From Elysia chlorotica (lineage: Eukaryota > Mollusca > Gastropoda > Plakobranchidae), in assembly GCA_003991915.1 (NCBI GenBank), contig RQTK01000114.1, forward strand, positions 487,044-551,043: DNA of 64,000 nucleotides, read 5' to 3'. Positions 1 to 14,021 of the stretch are shown here, one piece after another. The notes beneath the pieces were generated by a model, which had not been told where the DNA came from, ran no database searches, and saw only the letters and a program-made list of their open reading frames with translations. Numbering within the stretch: the stretch's first letter is position 1; each line of letters opens with the position of its first letter. The position numbers and the translations under genes are program-made.

Positions 1-9
1 TTATTATTC

Positions 10-66
<57 letters not shown>
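1..66. repeat. (TTA)n microsatellite at window edge
   Basis: Nearly pure TTA/ATT trinucleotide repeat running into the left edge of the window, so its full length is unknown. The following 400 bases are AT-rich with further short ATA/ATT runs and show no supportable gene. Confidence 0.9.
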
Positions 67-67
<1 letters not shown>

Positions 68-1100
68 TTTTATTACTAATGTTATTATTAATCCATTAAT
101 ATAATACCTAGCATTATCATCATTTTTATCATCGCTACGATTACCACTTTCATAAATGTTATGATAATAATAATAATGTAATATTCATGTTTCATCCATT
201 TCCACTTCATTTGAAAAATCAATGTTAAATCAATACATTGAAAAAGTCACAATCGGGTTGCAATTTATGTACATAGACGTAACTCAACAGTCAGTGTATG
301 GAGAACCGTTAGAACTAACCATAGGATGAAAGTCAATACATCAAACTCCTAAAATTGATTGAACATATTGAGAGAAAAAAAAGTGCTTGGCATAATACGT
401 GTTTTTCTATACACTATGGGCCCGTGATTTATAGCGTAACGCCAAAACAGAAACAGTGATACAGAAACCTTTCGCGCTTCAGTCTTGGTCAGAGGAGGTA
501 AGGGACATAACCCCCAACGCTCCGTGTTTGGAGTGGTCTGTGCTCTGAACGGGATGTCCAGAGCTTCAATTTCAGTATCTCACATTCCCAGTGGTAGGCA
601 CTACTACTTTTTTTTCTTTGGCTTGGTCTTTGGCGGTACCTTTGTTTACTCTCAACTACAAAAAAATAATACAGATTCCGAGAAATCCAACGACCCGATT
701 TGCTCATGTTAGAATAATTAACAAAGGATACTTCAAGTTTATGCTAGTAGTCGTCATAAATTGCTCTTTAGAGAAAAAAGACAATAAATCATATTTCCAC
801 ACTTTCTTTTGATATGGTTTTAGTTACTGCGTTTCCAGTTGGTTTATAGTGCTGCTAAAGAAATGGAAACTGTTTCATGCCTTTTAATTCATCGCATCGT
901 TTGTAGCAATCAATCTCATGAAGATGGAAAATTAATAGCTAGACAAGTGGAAAGTATATTAATTTTTTTTAAAGACCTGTATGAAGGGTATATATGTGTG
1001 TGTGCGTGTGTGTCTGTATGTCTGTCTGTCTATGTGAAATAAGGATTTAGCGCTCTGATTTATGGCTCCATTTATCTCTCTAATCTCTCTCCCTTTCCCT
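67..1100. other. Intergenic DNA, no supportable gene
   Basis: Open frames here are short (under 75 codons), overlap on both strands and match no family I recognise. There is a short GT/TCTG-rich stretch near 995-1030. I see nothing else to annotate before the mariner remnant. Confidence 0.5.
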
Positions 1101-1241
1101 CTCTGTCTATGGATGACAACGTCTTTGACTTTGTCCTGTCGAACCCGTCTGAGCACCAACAGAAGGTAGACGAAATGATTGTTGCAAATAGAAGAGTGGA
1201 AAGACATTGCAAATGCGCTTGACATTTAAAAAAAACAAGTT

Positions 1242-1979
1242 CATCACATTATCACAGTCCACCTTGGTTACAGGAAAGTCTCGGCAAGATGGGTACCGAG
1301 ACAGCTCACTGTGGAAATGAAGGCACAGAGGAAAACAATCTGTACACAACTGTTGGAAAGATTCACTCATGACGGCGAGCGTTTTCTGCGGAGCATCATC
1401 ACTGGTGACGAGTCTTGGGTGCATCACTATGACCCAGAGAGCAAGATGCAGTCTATGCAGTACCGACACAAGAACTCTCCAGCCCCGAAGAAGTTCAAAG
1501 TCGTCGCATCAGCTCGAAAGGTTTTGCTGACAATATTCTGGGACATGGAAGGTATCGTCCATATTGAGTTTTTGGAGCAAGGCACAACAATACATTCAGA
1601 GAGATATGTGTCAACTCTGCGTGCATTGAAGAGCCGACTCAGACGGGCTCGACAGGACAAAGTCAAAGACGTCATCCAGCACGATAATGCTCGGCCACAC
1701 ACCAGTCGCCAAACCCAGTGCGCTTTACAGCAGTTGGAACTTCCTACCATACCACATCCGACATACAGTCCTGATTTGGCCCAGTCTGACTTTTTCTTAT
1801 TTCCTTTGCTGAAGAAACATCTCAAAGGAAATCACTATGAAACCGATGCAGAAGTTGAGGCGGATGTTCGCTCTTGGTGCCGATCCCAGACACCAGAATT
1901 CTTCGCCGACGGAATGCGAAAACTTGTACAACGCTGGCGCCTCTGTATTGAACGCGATGGTGACTATGTTGAAAAATGA
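1242..1979 (+). pseudogene. Mariner (Tc1/mariner) transposase, 5'-truncated
   Basis: The frame starts inside the region between the helix-turn-helix and the catalytic core (...LGYRKVSARWVPRQLT, about 1260-1310) and stays open to the TGA at 1977-1979. The DDD catalytic triad is visible: D in TGDESWVHHYDP, D in HDNARPHT and D in YSPDLAQSDFF. Exactly 34 residues separate the last two, the DD34D spacing of mariner elements. It ends in GDYVEK, as many mariner transposases do. Cut-and-paste transposases of this family act in the nucleus at TA targets. The N-terminal DNA-binding domain and the 5' terminal inverted repeat are not recognisable, so this copy is almost certainly dead although its catalytic region has no stop. 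A 45-bp piece of the gene recurs inverted at 1110-1155. Confidence 0.85.
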
Positions 1980-2066
1980 TAGTTCATCAGATAGGTAAAA
2001 CTCTAAGCTTTCATTTGATGTGTAACTTGCTTCTGTAGTCCTTCAAATAAAAAAGTTATTCAAAAA

Positions 2067-2093
2067 CGGCCCTTATTTATCAGCCTGCCCTCG
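2067..2093 (+). mobile_element. Probable mariner 3' terminal inverted repeat
   Basis: About 90 bp after the transposase stop, an A-rich stretch leads into GGCCCTTATTTATC...CCCTCG followed by TA at 2094-2095, the usual form of a mariner 3' end at a TA target. No reverse-complement partner was found upstream, consistent with 5' truncation or rearrangement. The terminus is inferred by form only. Confidence 0.45.
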
Positions 2094-2095
2094 TA

Positions 2096-3713
2096 CAATG
2101 ATATCATACACAGAGTATAACTACCACTCTAACTGTAGACGTCAAAGTACTAACGACAATGGACAAAATAACCAACTGAGCCCATACCACTTCAAAAAAT
2201 AAAAGACACTCGGGATAGAATACTTAAGAAAAATATTTTAAATAAAATTTAATAATTTTTTCAAAATTTAGATTTAAAAAAAAACAACTGTCAAAATTAG
2301 GTCTATGGCGCACATTCCTGTACTTTTCAACCTCAGAATGTTTCAAGTCTTTAGTAGGCTTCGTTATGTAGGCCTATATCATGTTCTGAAGTATGCGAGG
2401 CAGCGCTGCAGGTTAGAGGCTGCCGCTTCTGAGTTCGTTTTCCAGTTATTTTGTATTCCACCGGTGTGCGCTAGCTCTTTTTGTAGCCTACTGCTATTAT
2501 AATGATGTTTTGAGATGGGTGTCAATTTGACTTGGAGCCACTTGCTAAGGGCTTTTTAAAGTACAGGTAAAATTATGTGGAAACAGTTTTTTGAATTTTA
2601 GTTCTTAGAGTGTTTTCGTCGAGACCATTTTATTATTGCGTTCCAGTGAGTAATTCATTTGCATGGTTAAAAAATAAGACAACGAAAATCAAGACATTCA
2701 ATAGTCATGTTCGGATGAAAAGGACCCCACACATTATGAATAAGGTCTTTTCCGAACAATTTACACGCCCCGGAAAGAATTAATAGTTCTATTTAAGTTT
2801 TTTCGAAAGAGAAACATGCTACATGTAATAATACGTAAATCCATTCAGTATCAAGAATCTAATAAGTTTTCTTTCTGTCAGAACATTTCCGGGAGGATAA
2901 CTTCGAGACCATTGCACGTTGCCAGTGTAAACAATGTAGAATTAGATCTAGATAAGAGTGTCACTGATCATCGTGTCTCGTCGGTTCCATTGGTTTCAGG
3001 TGGTAAGTACACAAATACAACCCAAATAAAGTAGCGTATACCACTGTGTGATAAGGAAAGATAAGGGTTTGTATGTAAGGGAAGGAACATTAATTTTACC
3101 ATACTTCTGGAGTGACCCAGCATCTAGTCTCTAGAATACATTATCTAGATCGATAGTTCTACATAGATATAGATATAGTTCTGGTCTAGAGCTAGCAAGT
3201 TTAGATTCTTCTATGGATCGACATAGATAGAGCTCACTAAGTCTATAAAAAACGTTTATACTCTTCTTTTTAAAGTTTGCGATCAAATAAAATATTAGAT
3301 TAAGTAGCAATTTCAAACCCTTTGTTGCAGGGCATAAGATGGTTCAAAATATTTACAAAGTAGATAGATCTAGATCTAGAATCTAGTAACAAAAGTATTC
3401 TTAAAAAGTAAACTAGACAAAGCCCTTATAGATAATCATACAAAGGGATAGATTGCCTTTGTTTCTGCTATCTGAGATTCAACAAATCTCTGTGTAAAGG
3501 AAATGAAGATATTTTCCTAGTAGATCTAAAATCTAGATTTCCAAATCTAATGTGTGTCTGTCTAAAATGATATAATGTGACAGAAGCTGCTGTGAAAAAA
3601 AATCTTGAAATTTAATACCTCAACTTTGAATTCTCAATGTTGATGGCTGGTGAAATTGGCCTTTATTTCATTTGTGTGGCATTACGGCAGACTATCAATT
3701 TATTTATTTTTAG
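2096..3713. other. Upstream region of the CCDC78-like gene
   Basis: AT-rich, with many short TCTAGAT/ATCTAGA runs around 3130-3540. An open stretch at 2816-3002 ends in a good splice donor (GTG|GTAAGT) and could be a 5' UTR exon of the downstream gene, but the sequence alone cannot prove it. No TATA box or start site was assigned. Confidence 0.35.
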
Positions 3714-3725
3714 TGAAATTTCAAA

Positions 3726-4429
3726 ATGGAAAATAGCAATATAAACCCAGGGGAAAAAAAGGGGCAAAATATCTTTTATATTCCTTCACATGAAGCTGAA
3801 ACTTCTCCCGTACAACTGAATGAGAAAAAGGGATTTGTTATAAATGGTGAGTATTCCTGCTCTCTTTTTGTTTTTTATAAACATAAAGAATTATTTCTCT
3901 AACAAATAAAAATCAGCAAGATCTGTTACCAAGACTGAAAGTGCCACTGTGCTCAGCCTGAAAGAAATGCATGCAATAATTATATTGAGAAGAACACAAG
4001 CAGTCATAGATAGATCTAGAACGATACAAGATGGACATCGTTATAAAGTGATATTAAAATGGGGTGGGTGTTCTTTTCTGGATAATTCCTGCTATCTACA
4101 CTAATGATTTTTATTTTCTTATCCTATTTTCAAAACTCAAAGAATGTCTAGATTGTACAACGAAGACTAATCGTGAGCTCTTTTGGAAATATAGGTACCT
4201 TTTTTTAAAGCTGAAAATTTTCAGTGATCATAACTTTGTGCTTATCATGGGATGCACTGCCGGTTGACATTGGCAACCATGTCCCCTCACTTCTCTCTAT
4301 CGCTTTGAGCAATATATGGAAAAGCAGCTATATAAATGCACTTTCATTGTTATTATTATTATTACAATTATTATTATTATTACAATTATTATTATCCTTA
4401 CAATTTTTTTTTTTTTTTTTTTTTGTTTT

Positions 4430-4460
<31 letters not shown>

Positions 4461-4658
4461 GGGGGGGGGGGGTCATGATTATAGTCATTATTATTGAAAA
4501 TACACAACCATCATAGGGTAAAATGCACGAACATGATATAACATACGTCTCATCATAAGCCTCATTCTTATATTGTTACGATAAGACATAAGCTACGTTT
4601 CGTTTGCGCATTCCACCCACAGTATGCGTAAATAAGGCACTGTTTTGCACTTATTATT

Positions 4659-4717
<59 letters not shown>

Positions 4718-7700
4718 ATTGTTATTATTATGATTATTATTCCTTTTACTCCAGCAGTTCATCTTTTAAGTTTGCTTCACTTCCTTTCTCGCTCTATAGC
4801 TCTTACTTTCTTTTTGATTATCTTTCTAATGGTGAGAATGTATTCGAAACTATGTGCGCACATGACATAACTTCGCATTTTGTATCCTTATTTGTAAAAA
4901 TGTTAAGCACTCACATGTTAGTTGTTTGTTTGTTTTTTGTCAATGACAACCACATCCTGGTTGCTATGATATATTATCTAGATCTTGGCTCAATGTCCAG
5001 GGATTGCTGCCATACATAAGGACTTTATGTATATAGTATCAGAGTAAACATTGTTTTTAGAATATGCTTGATTTTGTGAAGCGTCTATTTTCTACAGTCT
5101 ATTTTTTGTTTGCTGATATTTTTTTGTCTTTAAAAAGTAAAAATTACATCTTCATGATCTGCGTTATGGTATAACTAAACATAAAGAGAAAATTATTATT
5201 CTTTAGTTAGAAATCAATAAAGCACTTGTTTCTTTAAGAAATGCACTAGAATGAATGTTAGAACTGCAGGTTGCATCTCAATGATTCTTGTTAATTTTGC
5301 TTTATGGTGGACAAGAATGAATTTTGAACCATTTGAAGAAGAAAAAAAGGAGAGGTGTTTAATAATACACATGAAGTACAAAAATACATTAAAAAAATGT
5401 ATTTTTTTAACAGTAATTCCTTTGTGAGTTAATCATCCATGAAACTAATCTGCCTTGAATAGGACACAACTCTCCATTGGAAGCACCTTACTGGACCCTT
5501 GACGATATGAATGTTCAGGTGATAGGGCGTGTGCGGCCCATGACCAGAGGAGAAGGCACAGCCATTCATGTTGAGGGTTACAACAAAGTGGCTGCAAGGG
5601 CAGGAGGACCTTACTTTGGGTAATCAAAACTATATTTTTCTGTGTATTAGGCGTGCTATTTTTCTCATAAAGTTATGGAAAGTACCCCACAACATTTGGT
5701 AAGTGAAAAATTGCTTGTTTAAAAAGTTCAAATTTTTATTGCAATTAATGGAAGTTAAAACAGCAATATTGAGTGAGGGTAATCAAGCATTATGATGTTG
5801 ATTGAATGCTTTCTGATGCTGAGAAGTGCAAACAATTTGTGCATTCTCTTCATTGCAAGGGTTTGTTAATTTGCAGTATTGATTTTGAGAGGGCAACAAT
5901 TATAAAAGATGTGAAAAGATGTCCTTCAATTGTAAAATGTGTGAAAATGCATATTTTCATATACATTTCATTTTTATGTGAGAACAATACAATGTAATTA
6001 TTTCATGTTACATATTTTAAACCTCCTGTTTACAGTTTTCAAGAACTTCACACCCAGAAAAGTACAACCTATGATGTTTTCAAGAGGTCAATCCAGCCTG
6101 CAGTCGATGTGTTCATGGGAGGCTGTAATTCTTGTTTGCTTATTGGAGGAGAGAGCGGATCAGGGAAATCTTTCTCTATGGCCGGAGATGGACGTAGCAA
6201 GGCTGGGCTTGGACCAATGATTATGGATCACGTCTTTCTTCGATTAGCCAAAGGTATGATGGCTTTTATGTTAAAAATATGTAAAGCAGTCAAAATGAAT
6301 CAAACACAAGCATATCAAGGTGAAATGGTGGTCTTTATATGCTTCATTGATTTCTAAACAGTCAATTATATGTGTGTAATATTTTTTTTGTTATTTCAGT
6401 GAAATTTACAGCTGCAGGACTGTTGTGTTTTATTAAATAATTTTCAGTGTGTTGTTTTCTCCTTTAAAAAAAAAAAAAGCTTTTCTTATTTCGTTACTTA
6501 TGAATACATTGAGAACGTTTTCCTTTTTTTTTGCATTAACTTAAGTAAAAACTAAGGAAAAGTCAGGTTCTCCCGTTTAGTTTTTTTAATATACACAGAA
6601 AAATATCAGGAGCTGCTATCTGCACATACTATTTACTTGGTACTTATGTAAACTTATCTTGCCAGATGGTTACAGCAGTGACAAAAAACTCTCCTTGGGC
6701 CGACCACGCGTGACCATCCAAATGTTTGAAGTGTACAATGAAATTGTCAAAGACCTCATGGCAATGCCTGTAGGAGGAGCTGGCTATGTTGAACTCAAAG
6801 AGACAGCTGCCAAGGGTGTGCATGTCAGGGTGAGCTGGCATTTTATGCAATGTACATTATTTTAGCAATAGCCTTAAGAGCATTGAAAAAAGTTTTCTTC
6901 ACTTTACAGATGTTTTCTTATTAAAATTTTACAAACCGTGCCATGACATTTTTTTAGCTTTACTGTATACTAGGAGAAAAAATATGAACCTCCATGGAAC
7001 ATCAAGTTTTTTTTAAAATTAAGTAATTCTGTAATAACAAAATTTTCTAAGGTTATATCATCGATCTGAATTTGAATTCTACTAAAATGTGAAATATTGT
7101 CCACAGACAGTTTAATACTGAAAAAGAAAAAAAAAATATGGCAAAAACAGTTGAAATAGAAAATGGCAACAGGAAAAATGCAAGACCAGTGAATTGTACT
7201 ATCCGCTTTTAAGATGTAATCTTACAATCACCCAACTTGAAAGTTTCAAACAATATAAAAACAACTTTGCCATCATCTGTTTTTTTTTTCTGCAGAATAT
7301 TACTGAGGTGTCAGTTCAGGATGCAACTCAAGCTAACGCACAATTTCACCAAGCCTGGGCTCGGCGAACAGAAGAGTCTAGTGACTATGGACCTGCTGTG
7401 CACAATGCTGCCGTCTTCTTCCAGATTGAGCTTGAAGCCGTAAGTTGGAAGCAATCTAAGTAAATTTCAAAGTCTGGAATGTCTGTCTGTCATTCTCTTT
7501 TGATGCCAGAAATCAACCTTGAAGGTTTATTTATGTCTATTTTTCTCTTTATTTTTCTTTTCACGAAGTGACCGACCCTGAAATAATTTATTTCTATATG
7601 CTTTTCTCTTTATTTTCCTTTTCATTCAAGATTTAATCACTTTCCAACAGCTGTTGAGCAATCTTTTACAAATATTCAAACTGTTGACCTTTTGTTTTTT

Positions 7701-10700
7701 ATAAGTATTATTTGATATTACGTTTATTGTAAAGTTGGAATTCATATGTTTGATTTCAAGTTTTGATGACAGATGTTGAAAAAGGCTTATGTTGGTTTCC
7801 TTAGCACTCCTTCAAAGTTATGTTATTGAGAAATGTGTCTTGATATTGATGAAAAACAATTTGCTTCATTGGTGAAAATTGCTTATTAGGTATTAGGTAT
7901 GTCAAATCTAAAGGGTTGGGCAGCTGGACAATGGGCAACAACTGGAGTTGTATTATTAGGAATTTCAAAGTTTACCAAACTTGTCAACAGTCACAAACGA
8001 ATTAAGTACAAATACCCTGAGATCAAGTATAGGTACAAATTGAAGATGGGAAATTGTTTGTTTGTTTTTTTGTTAAGAGGTTGCAGGTATTATTTATTGC
8101 TTGGGTATGGTTAAATATTGAGTACAATGCGGTAATATAACTTGACTTGTATACCTGGCTATAAATTTTATTCTGGCCTAACATGATAGTTATGATATGT
8201 AATTCTTAAGCGCTCAAACATTTATACATATACTGCATATGTTCAAATGAACAAGAGCTAAAGAAGATTGAATGTTTAAAAAAATAAGATAGTGACTTTA
8301 GTGTCATTAAAGCTGTGTTGGTGACACTTTTTTCTTGTCAAAGTTAATATAATGTTTATTGTGCTGTTTTGCGATATGAGCATAACTCTGGATTTCAGCT
8401 GTTGTCAATGACGTTCATAAATCAACCAACAAACCCTGGGAGTAGTACAAAAATGGCGATGAGAAGATTTTAAACTGGCGTAAACTTTATAAACATCCAA
8501 AATCCTTATTACCTTAGAGTTGTTGTAAAAGGTTAAAATTGTAAACTTTGTGTTATAAGAGTTTTCAACATAGTCCTCTTGTAACTATTTTTGTCAGAAT
8601 AGTGTACTTGCAGTTCTAAATTTAATTAACCATTACTAAAGGATTATTGTCTGCATTTCAAGCTTTTTAGCCACATGTCTTTTCTACGCAGATTTCATAA
8701 AACATTTATAGAGAGATTTTTGGTTCCTATAGGTCTTATCTGGGTTTTTAATTCAGGATCATTTAACTTGCATTTTAATGTCTTAAAATTTTCAGACCTA
8801 TCGTATGATGGTTGGTTCCCCTCTGAGGTATATATAGTTTTTTGTTAGTTCTTTTTTACTTAAAGTTTCATGCATGCTAGGTAGCATTAGACTTTTCTTG
8901 TTGAATTACTTGTTCTACATCTGCTTTTACTGATAATTTTCTTATGAATGCAATCTAAAATAGTTTTATTTTTGTCTTTTAACTGTTTTTTAAAGATTGG
9001 AGCACATCTCATTTTCATTACCAGAAAATTTTTTTTCTGCGGTCAGCTAACATTTTTATACAATTCATTCATATTTCAGATTTTTAGAATTTTACTTTTG
9101 ACTTGAAGTTTCAATTCGTGCTAGGTAGCATTAAGCTTTTTTTGTGGAATTAGGCCTAGTTGTTCTACATCTGCTTCTACTGATGATTTTCTTATGAGTG
9201 CAATCTAAAATATTGTTATTGTTGTCTTTTAATTTTTTTTTTTTTAAGAAAAGAGCACATCTAATTTTTTTACCATCCATTTTTTTCAGTGGTCAGCTAA
9301 GATTTTTATACAATTCACTCATATTTCAGGTTTTTACATAATTTCATACATTCAAATAAAACAAATATTCACATATTTCTCATGAAAGTAAGAAAACATT
9401 TTTTACTTTTTTTTTTTTTTTACAAATTTCTTAGTTAAATGATATATTAGGACATTTTCAAATGTTCACATTTTTTAAAACTTGGTGTTTTCTTATCTTA
9501 GAAATTATCTCACCTCGACAATTTTTTTTTACTTGTCAGTTGAAGCCCTTATGTTTCGACGTAAGTTTTAGATAGATCTTTAGATAGAAAGAGGGTATTT
9601 TTTTCGAGTCCTGTCATCTTTTGTGATTTTACCGTCTGCACACTGAGAAGCTACAATCCTTGGGAAGTTTAATTGTTTAGCACCTTTGTAGATTTCCACT
9701 GAAGGTTATGTTGGAAAGAATCTGTCTTAAAATAATTTGATGTTAAACGATTTTTTTGTTTCATTTGTCCTTGTATATTTTGTGGTGAATAATTCTTTTG
9801 TTATAAAGAATGTATATTTCTTTATACTTTCAAAACAAGATTTTGCAAAGTTCACTAACAATGCTTGTTTATTGTCATTTTATTGCAGGACTTTTGTGAT
9901 TTTACCGTCTGCACACTGCGGCCACTCGGATTTAAAGAGTTGAACGTTGTCCATTTTTTTGCCCAATAGAGTAAAATTGCAAGATATATTTTGGTGCTCT
10001 TTTGGCTTTTATTCACGCTCAAAATAAGCCATACATAATCGCAGTAATTGAAACTGCGGTTTAAAAAAATCTAAAAAGCTACAATCCTTGGGAAGTTTAT
10101 TTGTATAGCAGCTTTGGAGATTTCCACTGAAGGTTATGTTGGAAACAATCTGTCTTAAAATAATTTGATGTAAAATGATTTTTTTTGTTTCATTTGTCCT
10201 TGTATATTTTGTGGTGAATAATTCTTTTGTTACAAAGAATGTATATTTCTTTATACTTTCAAAACAAGATTTTGCAAACTTCACTAACAATGCTTGTTTA
10301 TTGTCATTTTATTGCAGGGAGTGATGTTATATGCTATATTTGACAAGATAAATATATTTTTACATGTCTAATTTATATTTTAAATTTTTTGGATGTCTGA
10401 AAAAACAATTGTTTTTACCGCTGTATGAGTATCTCGCATAGTAAAAGTCCATTTTATACTCCATTATCATGAGCAGTAAAAGAACAGCAAAGAAAAAAAA
10501 TTACTTTCCATTCAGGGTACTCTTCATAGATTGTTTGAACATAATTTCTGCATTAAGCAAAATAACTTAACTCCATAAAACTATTAAGATGCAATTGACA
10601 TAATCAATTTGATTTAGTAAAGGTGAGTACATGAATTAGTAAAAAATTTATGTGAATTTGTAACACATTAAATTTTTTATTTGTGATTCAAAAGAACTTC

Positions 10701-11411
10701 ATTTAACAAAGAAATAATAATGTGAATCAGTTTAAGCTTGAGTCAATTTAAACTTCTATATTGATGTGCTAAACAACATCTTAGGAATTTTTTACTGGCC
10801 GGTTTTCTTTAGAGCAAAAAAAAATATAACCTTATTAATCTTTACTAAATAAAACATTTAACAAGCTAATTACAGTGTATAGATAATCAAAATCATACTT
10901 TGAGGAATGCATGTATTTAAGGGGCCTCATACAGGTTTATAATAATTGCATGAAATATGCGTTGAATTGCTTCCCTTGTGTAGGTGTCAAGATTTGCCTA
11001 TGCATTACCTCTCTTCTATTCTTTTCCTTGGAACAAGACGGTTGTACTTGTATTCATTTTGAGAGAAAAAAATGAAATATACATGTGTTAACTTTGTTTG
11101 AAGAAGAGAAAATGGTAATTTCATTATTTAAAAAAAAATGGTTAATTCGTGAAGGACACTATTGTAATATCACATGTTTAAATTTTTTGTTTTCTTTTCT
11201 TTTTTAACCTACAAGTCTTTGATCAGAAGATGCCTGCATAGCCGTATCAAAGCAAGATAGAATAACACTTACAAGATTTATATTTCCATTGGGTCGTAAT
11301 AGAGCAGTGGTTGTAGTAGCAGTAGTAGTGGTAAAAATATGTAAATACGTTTCGTTTTGTTTTTTTAAATTGTAGTTATTATATCATAGATGAGAAACTG
11401 ATTAAGTGTAA

Positions 11412-11474
<63 letters not shown>

Positions 11475-12455
11475 CAGCAATGGTAGTAACGGGGCCGGTG
11501 CATGTTGTAGCTGTATCATAGTATCATTAGAAGCGTCAGCTACAACAGGTATGGTGACGATTAAAAAAGAGATACCTTAAGTAGGGTAGAAAAAAGAGTT
11601 TAATACGAGTGTTTTAGTCCTGCCCTTCGGTTCTTTGGAACGTCCTATCGCTTGCGTGCAGAGGGGGAAAAGCGTCGAATGATTTTGGCACCTTCCTTTG
11701 AAAAAGAAATATATATCTAGATAATTTTATGTGTGTGTCAAAGATCGATCTTTTTTAGTATAGGCCTACCGTACTGCCATTAAGGTGTCGAAAACCTGGG
11801 TAGGCAAGCGCGAGTTATAGAGCATGTCGGTGGGTCTGAAGCTTTGATTAATGGGTAGAAAGTACTTCCTCTGGAAAGACCACTCTCTGCCCTTTTTTAA
11901 TATGATTTTCTTTTATGCAATTCCTTTTATTGATTTTCACGAAGGGCCTGACAGTGACAGTATTCTTCAAGAAATCGATTTTTAAGGGGCATACATTTTT
12001 TATTTAATCTGTCCTTGGTTTGTCTAGATAAACCTTTTGTACTCTTTACAATTATATTGGTTACATCTCTCTACAGACATTACTTTTAATGATAATTAGC
12101 TATTTGCACATGTCTAGTAAAGTTTCTGTGAGTGCTGTGATTTTAATATCTAATTCGGGTAACGCTTGACCTTAAGATGTTTTGAATCGTGTCGATTAGT
12201 CAACAAGGCTTTGCATTGAGAAATTTTAAAGATATGCCCTGCTTAAGTGCATGAAATTATATTAACCTCCTTTGCCATATTTTGAGCCTACTGTTTACCC
12301 CATAAACGCACGCTGTAACTTTGTTGCTAGGCGCAGAGTAAACGCTGGATCCGGTCTCTTTATTTCACTTAAGACGGTCCGTGCATCCGGCCTTTTCAAA
12401 TGTCTGTCCAACTTGGCTTCTCGAATTTCCTGGCTCAATCACTGTAAATGCTCTC

Positions 12456-12521
<66 letters not shown>

Positions 12522-12721
12522 TTTCTCCCTTTTTCTTTCTCTTTCTCTCATTTTCTGCCTGTCACACTTCTACGTCTCTCTCTCTTGAATGCTCTCTTTC
12601 TGTCTATCTGTCTGTGTATCTATGTTCCTCTCTCAGTCAATACCTCTGCCAGTCTCTCTTCATTTGTCCCCATTTCTTCTCTTTCTCTTTCTCTCTCTCG
12701 CTCTCTCTTTCTCTCTCTCTC

Positions 12722-12760
<39 letters not shown>

Positions 12761-13307
12761 GCGAAGACAACGGTTTTGTGTGTGAAGGGTTCAGAGCCTT
12801 GAAACCTAGAAATATTGGACAAGTCATAGTGATTGTGAAAATCAACCTCGAAGTCATTCAAATGTCACAAACTGTAACACTTTACAGTACGTCTGATATT
12901 TCAAGCAAGATGGTTTTCATTTTTTTTTTATATTGTTCACTAACATAGCAGATTTATTGTACCCCTTCTTTTGTAGTTGTGACGTATCTCATCTAATTTT
13001 GCCTACAAATCGCTCGTAGAATTCCCGTCTTAAAGTAATATTTAGTTGAAACTTCTAGACCATTTTATTCGGAAGAACAATAACAGTCATATACTAATAT
13101 GTTTCGTCTAATAGGAGTGCAGTGAATCTTTAACTCAGTTACAATCATGTCCTTTTCATTTGTTAAAACTCTAGAAATACACTAATTACATGGCTTAGAC
13201 CTCCTTTCGACCTACTATAGCAGTGCCCTTCTTAAGAACAATTTTCATATTATTTTATTTGATGTGATTGGGTTGTTGTTTTCTCTTGTTTTTGTTTTTG
13301 TTGTGTT

Positions 13308-13374
<67 letters not shown>

Positions 13375-13880
13375 GATATTATTTCGGGCTTGCCACGCTT
13401 TACACGCAAAAAGTGTTCAAAACCGTAGCCTTGCAAGTTCATCTTAGTTAAATAATACTAACACCCAGCAGTATCCCCCCATGACCACCACTTTCTGGCC
13501 TTGCTCTCACCCCTGCCCTGCAAAATTAATGACCCTCGGGGTGTACCGCCGGCAATACAGTCATGTAGAACTTCCAGCATCCCTTGGAATACACGGTTTT
13601 TTTTTTCTTTTCGATGTACAGTATTCGGATTGGAGTAAGAAAATACATAATTATATGCGGCACAGCCTCAGTTTGTCTATTTTGAGCTATTTTGTTAATG
13701 CTTATAATATGAAAACGAAACGAAACTTTTTTTAAAATCTTTAATTGAAACATCCAATGATTATTGAATTTCGGAGACTTTGATAATCAGGGTCTGGACA
13801 ATCTGACAAAATCAAATCAAATTTACTATAAAGTCTACAATTCATCTCCGCATCACTTTCCTTTCTTCCTTCCTTTACTT

Positions 13881-13938
<58 letters not shown>

Positions 13939-13961
13939 CCCTCTCTATGTGTTTCTGCCTT

Positions 13962-14021
<60 letters not shown>

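Noticed and set aside
2816-3034. Coding first exon of the CCDC78-like gene
   Set aside because: A donor-like site exists but the frame has no family match and a good ATG lies at 3726; at most a 5' UTR exon.
9888-9966. Extra CCDC78 exon after the TTTATTGCAG acceptor-like site in intron 5
   Set aside because: The phase-0 reading runs into TAG after 26 codons with no donor, and the motor is complete without it.
12272-12948. Ser/Leu-rich open frames up to 176 codons
   Set aside because: Artefacts of (CT)n repeats; the same applies to 13764-14173, 27681-27970, 36830-37161, 40261-40623, 42554-42736 and 43155-43378.
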